Positions 24,700-35,154 of a stretch of 64,000 bases of DNA are shown here, one piece after another. Location: contig PUFA01000081.1 in assembly GCA_003508835.1 (NCBI GenBank), positions 1,488,001 to 1,552,000 of the forward strand. The letters are read 5' to 3'. The DNA comes from Eonycteris spelaea. Taxonomy: Eukaryota; Chordata; Mammalia; Chiroptera; Pteropodidae. The notes beneath the pieces were generated by a model. It was not told the DNA's origin and did not search any database. It was given only the letters and a program-made list of their open reading frames with translations. A program made the translations under genes and the position numbers. Each line of letters starts with the position of its first letter. Within the stretch, counting starts at the first letter, position 1.

Positions 24700-25290
24700 T
24701 TTCCTCTCTTCTTCCCCTTTCTTCAGTGTGGGAGGGACCAGTGTTCCAACACAGACCTGTTCCCAGCAAAGCTACCAATCACACTGTAACTGTTTCCAGT
24801 TTCCATGATCTTCTGACGGCTCTCATAGCCTCTCACCACCTGGCCAGCTCTCCCAGGCCCCATAGCTACCTGTCTGACTCCCACAGAGGGACGGCTGTCC
24901 TGCTGCTTCTACTGGGGCCAGACCACCACAGGCTGCTCCTCAGCCCTCAACAGCATGCTTCCTCACTCTTAGGGCCCAGCCCACACTCTCCCACCTTGAC
25001 ACCTGCTCATGTTTTAGTCCTTCTGTTGGACACATTTCACTACCAACCACCCCTTGCCTGACTAACTGCTTCCTATCTTCCTCCTCTCAGGAAGGCCTTT
25101 CTTGAAGCCCCAAGAACGGGGCTTAGCACTATACTCTGCTGTTTTACAGCTCTTGCCACACTGATCGTAACTTGTTCAGCATCTGTCTCCCTACACTGTC
25201 CAGAGAGCAGGGTCCAAGTCTATCTTAGTCATGTGCATATCTCTAGAGCTTGACACAGTCAACATTTGATGAATGAAGGAAGGAAGGAAT
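24700..25290 (+). repeat. L2 LINE fragment, sense
   Basis: Sense L2 3' region: 'caggaaggcctttcttgaagcccc', 'ttagcactatactctgctgttttacagctcttgccacactg' and 'agagcagggtccaagtctatcttagtcatg'. It ends at 'cacagtcaacatttgatgaatgaaggaaggaagg'. The 145-codon plus-strand frame at 24624-25061 lies largely in this repeat and is not a gene. Confidence 0.7.
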
Positions 25291-25824
25291 GAATGAACAA
25301 ATGGGTGAGATAATATTTTACTGAGACATTTTGTTTTTCCTCCCTGCTGTTTCCCCCTTTCTGTCCCAAACAGATAATCAGAGCCTCTGTAGCTCTCGCT
25401 TCCGGAATGTCTGTAGGGCTGACATGTGGAGGCTACATAAGTAGAAGCTGTCCCCAGCTCATGTAGGAATCTCAGCTCAGGGAAGTTATCAGGCTGAGTG
25501 CCATGGAGTAAAGAAGAAAGAGGGTCAGAAGTCAGTGAGAGAGAAAGACTCCGGAAATGGGTCTGGGGTCTCACTACAGTGGGGTCTTGTCTCCACTCCC
25601 TGGTGGTGCCCTGGAAAATCAGAGCTTCAGAAGGAAGGCTGGTAATGGACCTAAAGTGGTGAAACCCAAGCCTTGGGTGCTCGGCCTGTGCAAAAATTCC
25701 TATATGTCAAAGTGACCTGAAAGAAAATGAGTCCCAGATGCTAGGGCATCCTGAGGGACAAGGTGCCTACTCTCTCAGAGCTAATGCCCAGAGAGGCTGC
25801 AGAATAAGCTAGACTTATCTTCAT

Positions 25825-25995
25825 AAACCTGAGGTCCACTTGGGCCACACCTTCTACCTGTGTGACCTGGGTCAGTCGTTTGTCCTCCCTAACCTTTTGG
25901 GCTTTTTTTGTCTCTAAAAAAGAGATGAGAACACTGCCTAACCTCCTTCATGGGGCTGCAGAGAATAAAATGAAAGCAAAGTTGTAAAATATTGC
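25825..25995 (+). repeat. MIR SINE
   Basis: Sense MIR: 'tacctgtgtgacctgggtcagtcgtttgtcctccctaaccttttggg', then 'acactgcctaacctccttcatggggctgcagagaataaaatga'. Confidence 0.75.
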
Positions 25996-26260
25996 AACAA
26001 ATTAAACCAATTAAATTTTAAAATTTGCATTTATTTTACTCTAGTCAGCTTAAAACTGCTGAAAAGAAAGCTACTATCTGCCTTTTTTTCTGCTTGGATC
26101 TAAAATATTCACATGCTACAGGCTTCTTTTCCTCCCCTTCCCCTTCCCTCATCCCCAGCAAAATATAAAATCATTTGTGTTTAATGTTATCCATTAGCAC
26201 ATTTATAAGCCGTCACCTTTTATTCCACTTTTGTCAATTGTCTGTCCTCTGTCTCTGCAG

Positions 26261-26296
26261 CGCCATGGTTACTGCACAGTGATGGGTAGAAGAAAG
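26261..26296 (+). other. Exon-like 36-nt segment flanked by good splice signals
   Basis: On the plus strand a pyrimidine-rich run ends CTGTCTCTGCAG at 26260. It is followed by 36 nt starting CGCCATGG and ending AGAAAG, then GTAGGT, a good donor. The 36 nt are open in one frame for 12 codons (RHGYCTVMGRRK); in the ATG frame a stop follows after five codons. The orientation is antisense to CACNA2D3. It could be a cryptic pseudo-exon, an exon of an antisense non-coding RNA, or chance. I have no family match. Confidence 0.2.
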
Positions 26297-26884
26297 GTAG
26301 GTTGCAAAATGGGACAAATAAAAGGGGGAAACCCTCAGATTAGTAACCAAAATCCAAAAACAACACAGAACCGTAGAACCACCCATTTGTGTTCTTCAGC
26401 AGTCACAAGAGAAGATACAAGCAGAGGATTATAGTCCAAACCCCGTCTGTTTCCAGTTCTTGGGTTTTAAGCATGTTAAAACAAAAATATTTGGGAGATA
26501 AATTATTGTCTTTTCCTTTATAAATGCCCTTGAGAAAAATGGCTCACAGACCAACAGCCCAGTACCTGAGGGACACGATTAATAAAAATGCTGGATTCAA
26601 ATCCTACCAGCAGGAGAAACTTCCACCTGTTGTTATTCCCTCTAAGTTCAGGTTCTTCCTCTCTTAACTATAACTATCTGTGAGACTCAAACAAATGAAT
26701 ATGCTCATAAAACAGCAGATTGTCTGGCATTTGTCAAGTCCTAGGCTCTCTGAGAGGCCACATGCCTTACCTGTGCTATCTGACTGCAACTACATGACAT
26801 GGGTCTTATTTTCTCTCCGGCACATGACAAGAGCCATCACTAGTGGACTGCCACTGCACCCCGACCTACATGAGCATTATTCTT

Positions 26885-27190
26885 GCAGTGCTCATGTTAA
26901 TCCCATGAGGTAGGTAGTACTACCGTCTCCACTTTACAGCTAAAGATGCTGAGAATTGAAAGGGAAGAGAAACTTGCCCGAGCTTGTGCGCCGAGTAGCC
27001 ACAGTGTGCCAGGCATCCTAAGTGTTTAATCTTCACCACAACCCCCTGAGGCAGGTTATAGTGATTACCATCTTTCATCTATAGATGAGGAAAATGAGGC
27101 ACAGATATTTTATGCAGTCACAGATGTGTTGGCGGGCAAGCCAGGGTGGCAGGGTCCTCACCAGGCTGGCCTGGGTGTGGTGCTGTCCCT
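26885..27190 (-). repeat. Two tandem antisense MIR fragments
   Basis: The first (26885-27000) has 'aatcccatgaggtaggtagtactaccgtctccactttacagc'. The second (27000-27190) has 'gtgtgccaggcatcctaagtgtttaatcttcaccacaaccccctgaggcagg' and 'tatagatgaggaaaatgaggcacagat'. Between 25996 and 26884 only the exon-like segment at 26261 stands out. Confidence 0.75.
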
Positions 27191-27499
27191 GGGCCAACCT
27201 CCCTCTCCACTAGTTTCTGAATCTGACTCTCTAACTTTCTTGAAGGGTCTGTGAGCAACACAGTGTGTTTTTTTTAACGCTTCTTTCTCATTTAAATCAG
27301 AGTATGTTTCTGCTGCTTGAAGGCACATAGGAACTCTACAGCCCTGATTGACTTTTCATAGCCCAGGAAGCACAGACGTAGCATTCCCCACTTCATGCCA
27401 CATCTATGGAAAACTCGTTATTTAAAGAGCATGGTACTCAGGGCACAGGTGGCACCAGGCTGGATCAACAGTACCCAAGAGAACTTCAAATGGAGGAGG

Positions 27500-27760
27500 A
27501 AAAAAAAATGTATGCAATGCACTTCTGAGACAGGGCAATGCTAGAACAAAGGAATAAACCCAAATCAGTGACATAACAAAAGACCGGAGGGATTAAAGAG
27601 GTTCTGTTGAGCTGGTTTTTAAGAAGGAGCATTTGGATGAGCACAAAAGGGGGATGCAGGAATACTAAGAATGGCGAGAAATGAGATATAATGGAGGAAA
27701 GAGAAAGTTATACTCAGTAAACAGAATGGGGGTTCACCTGGGTTTACAGAGGTGACAAAT
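27500..27760 (-). repeat. Possible antisense L2 fragment
   Basis: 'gagacagggcaatgctagaac', 'gaggttctgttgagctggtttttaagaaggagcatttggatgagc' and 'aagaatggcgagaaatgagatata' are weakly similar to the internal antisense L2 sequence. Confidence 0.3.
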
Positions 27761-27802
27761 GGAAATAAAGGGGTAGGTTGAGAACAGAGCATTTTTCTTT
27801 CA

Positions 27803-27920
27803 TACACACACATATGCAAACACACATACACAGATATATACACAATATATGTACACATACATATATAATATGTGTGTAGGCATATATGTGCAGATGTGTG
27901 TATATGTGTATATGTATGTA
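27803..27920 (+). repeat. Imperfect (CA/TA)n-(TG/TA)n stretch with inverted symmetry
   Basis: The left half is CA/TA-rich (cacacacatatgcaaacacacatac). The right half is TG/TA-rich (atgtgtgtaggcatatatgtgcagatgtgtgtatatgtg). The block could fold on itself. Confidence 0.75.
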
Positions 27921-27929
27921 AATTTTGTA

Positions 27930-29495
27930 CCATTTCAGCCTAGACAGTACTTTAAAAAGAGTTCAGCTTTATCTTAATCCACTGTCAGACCATCAACAGT
28001 TCTCACGAAAGCATCCTGCCCCACGCTTTACTCATAAAGGAAATGGAGTTTGTCGCAGCTCCAAAGGCATAAGCAGCTAGTCCTCAAAGAAGTCCCTCAG
28101 GTGGTAAGACCCTTGGGCTGGGAATGCCGGAGCAACCCCTCTTCAAATATCTGTTGAAGAAGTTTCATGAAGAAGCTGCTGCATCAGGCACCATGAGGGC
28201 CCTGAGACACATTTTTAAAGACTCTAGGAATATGGCTTTTTGAATTCCTATAGGCCGTAGGACAGCTTGCCCACAAGTCACCAACTCTGAACCTAAGTCT
28301 CTCAGTGCCTAAAAGGAAGGTACCTCAAGCACAGAGGTAAGTGCTGACCTGGGTGAACAGTCTGTTATCAAGGCTCAGCAAAGAGATGGAAAGCAGATTG
28401 CAGAAAACAGGTGATTCTACCAGTCAATTTCATCTATGACTAGAAGTTATGCCCAAGAGCACAGCTCACAGCAACTACTAAAGCAAGTCTCAGACCATTT
28501 TGCCAGGTACCTGTGGGGATCCAAGTTGTCAGGAGAGCATGACACTGTACTGATATCCTTTGTTGGACATAAGATTTCTAACTCAGGAACATCACAGCCA
28601 GTGACCAAGCTCTGAGCATGTGTTTTGAGTACATGTCATCGATAACCAGATCTGAGCTGGAGGCCCTCTAAACATAAAGTACATTTCTGCAGCTTGAAAA
28701 GAAAAAAGACCGTTTGGGGCTGGTTTGAATTAGGTAGAATGAAGACAGGAATTTTCTTGAAGTTCTTCCCCCTCTCCCTTGGGTAGCTACTCACCGCCTA
28801 GCAGAGACAAGATACAGGGCCTGACTGACCTTGGTCCATGACCCCACATCCTGGCTAGGGGACCACTGAGTCTGGGTAGGGGCAGTAGGCAGACCCTGCA
28901 AGGGCTGCTAAGAATGACTTTACATATTATCACTTTCCTCTATATCTCAAGTGATTTGACTGTCTTTTAGGATTCTGCCTAGCAAAGCTCACAGCCACAA
29001 ATCCGTAGCCTACGTGATTGATGGTGGTGTTGGTCCCTTATGTGTGGCAGCCATCGAAAAGTACGATTATGCCTTTAAAGCTTAAGGTGCAATTAAATCT
29101 CTATAATGGTGCTAATGGCTCAGCAACCTTGAAGCAGCTGCCATATTTAAAAGATTGTTCTGAAGTGTTTTATGTCTGAAATTGCTCTGTAAAATCTTGT
29201 TAATTTTTTACCTTCAGTTGAGAATGAATTCGATACTGAGAGGATAGCTTTCTTCCAGCCACACTATATAAAAAGGGATTTCCTTCGTCAGCTAATAAGA
29301 CTGCTCTGGAAGACTAAACTCCACTGGACAAAGCTGAGCTCAGCCCTCTAAGGTTCGAGTTCTTAGGGATTTGCCCCCTAAGGAAAAGTCTAATGTGAAG
29401 ATTAGGTCATAGGATCCAACCCAGTCCAGAGCCCACAAAGGACTGTTAAGACCAACATTACTTTCTCCAAGAGGGGAAGAGACAAATGTGTGGCT
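27930..29495. other. Repeat-free intronic sequence, possible conserved element at 28930-29260
   Basis: I recognise no transposon here. 28930-29260 has a mixed-composition, non-repetitive texture with short AT-rich motifs (for example 'gctaatggctcagcaacctt', 'gccatatttaaaagattg') and no coding frame. A conserved non-coding element is possible but not demonstrated. Confidence 0.3.
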
Positions 29496-29519
29496 GTCCA
29501 CATGAGCAGTGGTCAGGTC

Positions 29520-29690
29520 CCCTCCTTGACACTCCTACTGCCTCTGACTTTCCATAATGGTGATCAGTCACTAATAATCTCATTACCTGTCTGTTCCCCA
29601 AGTAAACTGTGAACCCCTCAGGAGAAGGGCTACATCTGGTTCACCACAGGTACCCTGATAACTATCAAAACAATTAATGAACAGGGTACA
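29520..29690 (+). repeat. L2 LINE 3' end fragment
   Basis: Sense L2: 'aataatctcattacctgtctgttccccaagtaaactgtgaacccctcaggagaagggctacatctgg'. Confidence 0.65.
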
Positions 29691-29872
29691 GCCTCTATTG
29701 AAGATTTAGGATGGGAAACAGGTAAGGAAAGGAAGACATTAGATATCCAGTCAAGAACAGGTGCAGAAAAATGTTTCAGAGACAATGAGTTGGAAGTTCT
29801 TTAATCATTAACCAACCTCTTTAAACCATGATCTAGAATAGTTTAGAAATGCAATTTATATTCACGTTATAT

Positions 29873-30125
29873 GCCAATAATAATGATGACAGCTAAGGTG
29901 GCTGAGCACTTTCCACAAGTAACCATTGTGCTAAGGTTGCACACTTATGATTGTATCTTCACAATAACCCTCTGAGGGTGGCTGTATCCTAATCCCTATT
30001 TTATAAAGAGGGAAACTGAGGCTCAGGGAGGTAAAGTTACTTGCTTTGGATCACAGAGCCAGCAAGGGGAAGAGAAGGTTTCAAACCAAGAGCCTTTCTC
30101 TTGACGACTGCACTCTTATATATGA
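29873..30125 (-). repeat. MIR SINE, nearly full length
   Basis: Antisense MIR: 'aataataatgatgacagctaaggtggctgagcacttt', 'cacaataaccctctgagggtggctgtatcctaatccctattttataaagagggaaactgaggctcagggaggtaaagttacttg' and 'agagccagcaaggggaagag'. Confidence 0.9.
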
Positions 30126-30304
30126 ACTGAAACTGGGTAGGTAAGGATGGAAATTGGCCCCTGATATTTTTGAAACCTCAAAGGTAGACAATAAGGCAGA
30201 TTTTTACTTTGAAGATGCCTTTGCTTTCTGAATTTTTTTCTGAGAGGATGGCTCTTTGTTCAGAAGTCCCCCAAGTCTGACAAAGCAGAGCGAAATCGTG
30301 TTCA

Positions 30305-30520
30305 ACGATGATAATGACTAGGGTAATATCGTTAACTTAAACTCTTTAAACACATCATCTGTTTAGTCCTTACAACCACCTCATGAGGCAGATGCAATTA
30401 TCACCCATATCCTAGAGAGGAGGAAACCAAGGTCTAAAGGATGGCAGTGGTGCGCCCAAAGTCACAGCCAGGGAGAGGTGGAACCCAGAGTCAAACCAGA
30501 GTCCAACTGCTGCCAGAGCC
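30305..30520 (-). repeat. MIR SINE
   Basis: Antisense MIR: 'gtccttacaaccacctcatgaggcagatgcaattatcacccatatcctagagaggaggaaaccaagg', then 'cgcccaaagtcacagccagggagaggtggaacccagagtcaaaccagag'. Confidence 0.85.
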
Positions 30521-30755
30521 CAGTCCTTGGCCATCATTATCCCAACTCAAATGGACAGATGGGAATTTTGAGAAAAGAACTCTAGACTCTATGTGAAGAC
30601 TAGATTTGAGGACACAAGCCTGAAAACAGGGACCCCCGTTAAGGCCCATCCTCTGTATTCTAAGGAAAACCACAATTGATTCTCCTGCATTCCCAGGAGT
30701 TCCCAAGCACTTAAATACCATTACAAAGAATAGTGGAAGAAGAGAGAGACTACCC

Positions 30756-30970
30756 CAGGGGTCAGTAAATGACTTCCTGTAGGTCAAATCCGGCCATCTG
30801 TTTTCGAAGATAAAAAGTTTTACTGGAACACAGCCATATCCACCGTCTATGGCTGCGTTTGTTTGCGCCAGAACAGCAGAGCTGAATAGTTGTAATGGAG
30901 GTGGTACGACCCACAAAATCTGAGCTGTTTACTATCGGCCCTTCACAGAAAAAAAGTCTGCCAACCCCTG
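30756..30970 (-). mobile_element. hAT-Charlie non-autonomous transposon with terminal inverted repeats
   Basis: The element opens 'caggggtcag' and closes 'ccaacccctg', giving matching ends. The internal 'gtaggtcaaatccggccatctg', 'gttttactggaacacagcca' and 'cagaaaaaaagtctgcc' belong to the common CAGGGGTCAGCAAACT-type hAT family, here in reverse orientation. The flanks are gactaccc (30748-30755) and gactacat (30971-30978), an 8-bp target duplication with two differences. It ends about 215 bp from the CACNA2D3 exon. Confidence 0.85.
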
Positions 30971-31177
30971 GACTACATGTCAGAGAGCTTCATGCAAACA
31001 GCACAGGGAAACAGCAGGCCAGAGTTTCCAGACAGAACAGGCACATATCACCTACCCAGCTCATGCTGACACACTCAGCTTATAATTGCACTTTTACAAA
31101 AAACACAAGATTCCGAACCAGCCAGTCCTGCGCCCACATCCCCTCCTCCCCACCCTGTGAAAGGAACAGCAGCAGTG

Positions 31178-31185
31178 AGTCTTAC
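31178..31185 (-). promoter_or_regulatory. 5' splice site of the CACNA2D3 exon
   Basis: On the minus strand the exon ends AACAAAG and is followed by GTAAGACT, a strong match to the vertebrate donor consensus (AG|GTAAG). It leaves the codon split after its first base. Confidence 0.88.
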
Positions 31186-31348
31186 CTTTGTTGTACATGT
31201 TCGTTGGCACCTGGACATCACTCAGACTGATGTTCACAGGCAAATTATTGAAATGGTCATTTGGGGCTAAGATGAATTCCTTTCCCAGCTCCAAAAAATT
31301 CCCATCTTTGTCCCTTTCATTTATCAGCACGGCATTGAAGTATTCATA
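31186..31348 (-). CDS. CACNA2D3: CACNA2D3 internal coding exon (calcium channel alpha2delta-3 subunit)
   Basis: Alpha2delta-3 is an extracellular, membrane-anchored auxiliary subunit that promotes trafficking and modulates gating of voltage-gated (CaV1/CaV2) calcium channels. On the minus strand a pyrimidine-rich tract ending in CAG precedes the exon, and AAAG|GTAAG follows it. The exon is 163 nt: 54 full codons in phase 0, then one extra G, so the downstream intron is phase 1. The peptide begins YEYFNAVLINERDKDG, includes ILAPNDHFNNLPVNISLS with an N-glycosylation sequon (NIS), and ends VPTNMYNK. By recall this is about residues 128-181 of human alpha2delta-3, at the start of the VWA_N region that precedes the von Willebrand A domain carrying MIDAS; the trailing G would begin the Asp of the next exon (DPAIVNG). 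It has no stop or frameshift and looks functional. Alpha2delta-1 has a visibly different sequence here. The neighbouring exons were searched for by eye and lie outside the window. Confidence 0.95.
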
Positions 31349-31380
31349 CTGAAAGAGAAAGGCAAAAACATTACATGTGA
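31349..31380 (-). promoter_or_regulatory. 3' splice site and polypyrimidine tract of the CACNA2D3 exon
   Basis: Read on the minus strand, this stretch is TGTAATGTTTTTGCCTTTCT followed by CTTTCAG directly before the first Tyr codon. The pyrimidine tract is nearly uninterrupted. The adenosine of TGTAAT, about 22 nt upstream of the AG, is a plausible branch point. This acceptor fixes the exon start at 31348. Confidence 0.85.
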
Positions 31381-31689
31381 CTCTGGGCAGAGGGCTTTGA
31401 ACTCAGACAGACCTTCGCAGAGGCTGCAGGCCATCCCCTACCCTTGTGGATCCTGCGCTGGTCACATAATCCCTTTTAGTCTTTCGTATCATCCGTGGCA
31501 GCTTTCATACAGGTGTGATAGCACTATATAAATATTTCCCAATGTCATTAAATATTCTAGGGAAACATAAATCAAAGAAGCTGCACAGTACTTCATTATG
31601 TAAATATAGAGAAAACTGCCCTAAAAACATTTTAATTCTTAAAATTTTGAAGATGAACCCTGTCCTTACGTAGCCTCCACTTAACTTGC

Positions 31690-31960
31690 AGGAGACTGGA
31701 AAGAATCAAAAAATAACAAGTAAACATATAATATGTCAGAGAGCCATACTCTCTGTGGAATAATAATTAAGCAGGGCAAGGGAGGCAGCAGTGGAAGGGC
31801 TATGTTTTTACACACGAGGCTCGTTGCTCTGGTGACACTCACACAGGGACTGAATGAAGGGAAGTGAGTTGTGTGGGCATCTGGGGGAAAATATCCCAGA
31901 CAGAGGGGATAGCAAGGGCAAAGGCCCCCAGATGGGAGTGTGTCGGCATGTTTTACAAGC
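31690..31960 (-). repeat. L2 LINE fragment, antisense
   Basis: Antisense L2: 'aacaagtaaacatataatatgtcagagagcc', 'taagcagggcaagggaggcagcagtgg' and 'atatcccagacagaggggatagcaagggcaaaggcccccag'. Confidence 0.75.
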
Positions 31961-31974
31961 GACTGTGGCATCAT

Positions 31975-32140
31975 CTAACGTATAAAGAACGCTTACTTTG
32001 TTCCAGAAATTATTCTGTTTTTCATGTGTTAACTCTTGTTTCATGTGTTGATTCTTCTAAAAACTTAATGAAGATGGTTTTATGAGTATTTCCACTTCAC
32101 AAATGAGGTAACTGAAGTATAGAGAATTTTGGTACCATGT
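31975..32140 (-). repeat. MIR SINE fragment
   Basis: Antisense and diverged: 'cgcttactttgttccagaaattattctg', then 'ttccacttcacaaatgaggtaactgaagtatagagaattt'. Confidence 0.6.
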
Positions 32141-32144
32141 TATC

Positions 32145-33645
32145 TCAACAAGTTTTTCTCGGAATTGCCAAGTCAATTTTTACATAGATGTGAAAGGGAT
32201 CTAGAATACTGAACATGATTTTGAAAAATAAGAACAAAGTCCAAGGATTCACATTTCCTGATTTTAAGTCTTTCTGTAAATCTAATTAATCAAAACAGTA
32301 TGTATTGGCCTTAAAATAGACAAACAGATAATGGACAGAGAGAGTCTAGAAATAAAGCTGCACGTATACAGTCAACTGATTTTCAATTAAGGTGCCTATA
32401 TCATTCAATGGGGAAAGTATTTTTAACAAACTGTTCTGGAACAAATACCTAATCATATGAAAACAACATTCTCAACCCCTAATTCACAATATACATACAT
32501 TAATTCAAGATGCATGATAGACTTAAATATAAAGGCTAAATCTACAATTTTTTTAAAAAATGATGAATATCTTTCTGGCCTTCAGGTAGACTATGATATC
32601 TTAGGACATGGAAAGCACTTATAATTTTAAATATTGATAACTTGGACTTTATGAAATTTCAAAACGTCTGATCATCAAATGCACAATTATTAAAACAATT
32701 AGGAAAGCCACCGTTGAAGAAGAAGTATTTATAATACACATCTGACAAGTGACTTGTAGCCAGAATATGTAAAGGACATTTATAATTTAACTTAAAACAT
32801 CAATGAAAATATAGGCAAAAGATCTGACCAGGTACCTTACAAAAATGATATATGAATGGTCAATATGCCAACAAAAAGTGTTCAACATTGTAAGTTATCA
32901 GGGAAGTGCAAAATAAAATTCCATCCAGATGTAATTTTAAATCCAGTAGAATAGCTAACATTAAAATTTCTGAAAATGTTAAATGCTGGTGAGAATATGG
33001 AGTAAGCAGATATCCCATTCATTGCTCATGGAAATATAAAATGTCATAAACACCGTGAAAACCTATTTTGTAGTTCCTTGTAAAGTTAAACATGTACCTA
33101 CCCTATGACATAGTAATTCCACTCCCAGGTATTTATTCAAAAGAAATGAAAACACATAACCACAAAAACGCCTGTCTGAATGTTCATGGAAGCCCCGTTC
33201 ACAACAGCCAAAACTAGAAACAATCCAAGTCCCTATTAACAGAGGAAATAATAAACACATATGTGATACATTCGTGCAATGGATTACTACTCAGGAACAA
33301 ATTCCTGACATTCAAAATATGTATGATCTCAAAAATATTTTGAATGAAAGAAGCTAGAATCAAAAGAGTACATATGAGTGACCCTATTTATATGAAGTTC
33401 TAGAAGAGGCGAAATTATTCCTATGTAGTGATAGCAATCGGGCTGCTTCTGGGAGAGTAGGTGGGGATCCATGGGAAAAAGACACAAGAACATCCCGGGT
33501 TGCTGGAAATGTTCTATGTCCTGATATGGAGTGGGTTACTCAGTTGCACTCACTGAAGTATATGCTAAAGAACTGCATTTTACTGTATAGAAATGTATGC
33601 CTCGATAAGAAAAATCACAAAAGACCTTTCACTTTTTAAAAAATT
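32145..33645 (+). mobile_element. Old L1 (L1ME-like) 3' fragment
   Basis: Sense L1 ORF2 end and 3' UTR: 'cagtcaactgattttcaattaaggtgcc', 'aacttggactttatgaaatttcaaaa', 'aaatgctggtgagaatatgg', 'ccctatgacatagtaattccactcccaggtatttattc', 'gttcacaacagccaaaactagaaacaatcc' and 'tatatgaagttctagaagaggcg'. Divergence is high and there is no open frame. It begins about 800 bp upstream of the exon in transcription terms, in antisense orientation to the gene. Confidence 0.85.
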
Positions 33646-33649
33646 AATT

Positions 33650-34925
33650 CAAAAACCTAATAGAAACAAAACTCAATTTAATAAATTCTACTCCCGGCCA
33701 TTTTTAAAGAACAATTTACTGTGATATGATACCCAGAAACTGAAGAAATCATACATTTCTGCTGAACCATCACCCCAAGTGTTACCAAACTCAAAGGGTT
33801 CGCCACTTGGTGTGGTTGTCATTAGGTAGTTTTATTTACTTGCAGCAAATAAAGGGGACCAGGTTCACATCAAAGCTAACTTGTTGTCACTGAAAAGGGA
33901 AAGGTTTTAAGCCTTGCTTATGTACACTATTTGGTTAATTACAAGTTGATTTCTTCTTTGCAGTTAGCTACTCTTAGGATCGGGTTCCTGTCAAGTTCAT
34001 CCTATTGTAGCAAAAATACTGTGCTACATTTTAACATTTAGCAAAATAGCACTTAGAATGTCTAAACCTTCAGACCCTTGTCATATCTAACAAAGGGAGC
34101 ACCTTACCAGGGAGAAACACCTTGACGGGCCCATGAACTGTCCACCCAAGGGGGAGGCCCCTTCTTCTGAAGGAGCCTGCTTTCGAAGAAACATGTGGGG
34201 CTTCCTCCCACAGCTCCATGTTGAGTAAGGTCTTAATCTTCCAGAGACTCAAATTCTTCACAGAATATTATCAACATTTTTAAAAAAAAAGCCTTCAACG
34301 CCATTGTTTCGTTATAACTGGATGTTAAATTAACAAAACAAAGCCTCCGCCTGCTTGGTAAAGGCCAGATGCAATCATGGTTTAGGCACTGGCTCTCTGG
34401 AGGCAGCTTCAAAACTGCTGTTTAACTGAATAATCTGCACAGCCCAGAAAGTAAATAAAGGAAGGGTGGAAATGCAAGCAGGCTTTTGTTCAAGGTGCTC
34501 ATCATTTACCATGGGCGACTGCGTGTTCTGCTTCTCCTCTCAAATCCATTTGTCCATTCTGTACTGATACTAAAAGGCTGACTCAGTACAAACAAGAAGA
34601 ATCATTCCTCAGTCCTTGGAATTCATCGCTATAATTATGAGGCTCTGTGGCTTTGTCCACATGATCAAGGAAAAGATATATTTAGCTTAAGTCACCTCAA
34701 TATTTCTGAATTCCTGTTACCCATGGAGTCCAAGTAAATTAATTATTTTGTGAGAACATCTGATAACCTACCAGTGTGACCATGCACAGAGGAAATTAAC
34801 CCAGGGGACAATGGCATATAAAGCAGTGGGTGTGCTGGGCACCAGAACCTGGCCCAGCGCTGTCTTAGAAAGAGGTGGTCCAATGAGTTAGTGTCTAAAA
34901 CTGATTCAGTAGGGCAAAAGTAGGC
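33650..34925. other. Unassigned intronic sequence
   Basis: No repeat family or coding segment recognised. A short A run occurs at 34280-34290. Confidence 0.45.
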
Positions 34926-34929
34926 CTTT

Positions 34930-35090
34930 GCAGTTTTTCTGTAAAGGGTCAGATAATAACTATATTTGGCTTTGCGAGCTCTACAGTCTGGTTGCAATGC
35001 CTCCACTCTTGTTACAGCAGGACATCGGCCACAGACAATGTATAAGCCAATGAGCCTGGCCACATGCCAGTAAAACTGTAGGGTGTTATG
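34930..35090 (+). mobile_element. hAT-Charlie non-autonomous element, truncated, same family as 30756-30970
   Basis: 'tttttctgtaaagggtcagataataactatatttggctttgcgagctctacagtctg' and 'cggccacagacaatgtataagccaatgagcctggccacatgccagtaaaact' match the same family as the element at 30.76 kb, in the opposite orientation. The left terminus is diverged and the right end is missing. Confidence 0.75.
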
Positions 35091-35154
35091 AAATTTCCAA
35101 GAAACAGAAATAAAAAAGGAATCAAGCATTTCTTTCATTAAAAAGTTATTGAGC

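Larger units (their letters stand above)
1..31177 (-). other. CACNA2D3: Intron of CACNA2D3 downstream of the exon (partial)
   Basis: With the gene on the minus strand, everything below 31178 belongs to the intron that follows the exon. I looked for the expected next coding segment (beginning DPAIVNGVYWSES) in reverse complement and did not see it, so the intron extends past position 1. It is filled with transposon remnants, microsatellites and unassigned sequence, listed separately. Confidence 0.85.

Noticed and set aside
24624..25061. 145-codon plus-strand open frame
   Set aside because: Lies largely within sense L2 3' sequence. The Pro/Leu/Ser-rich translation reflects the pyrimidine-rich repeat.
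30491..30916. 141-codon minus-strand open frame near the exon
   Set aside because: It overlaps a MIR and a hAT element and is not in phase with, or joined to, the CACNA2D3 exon.
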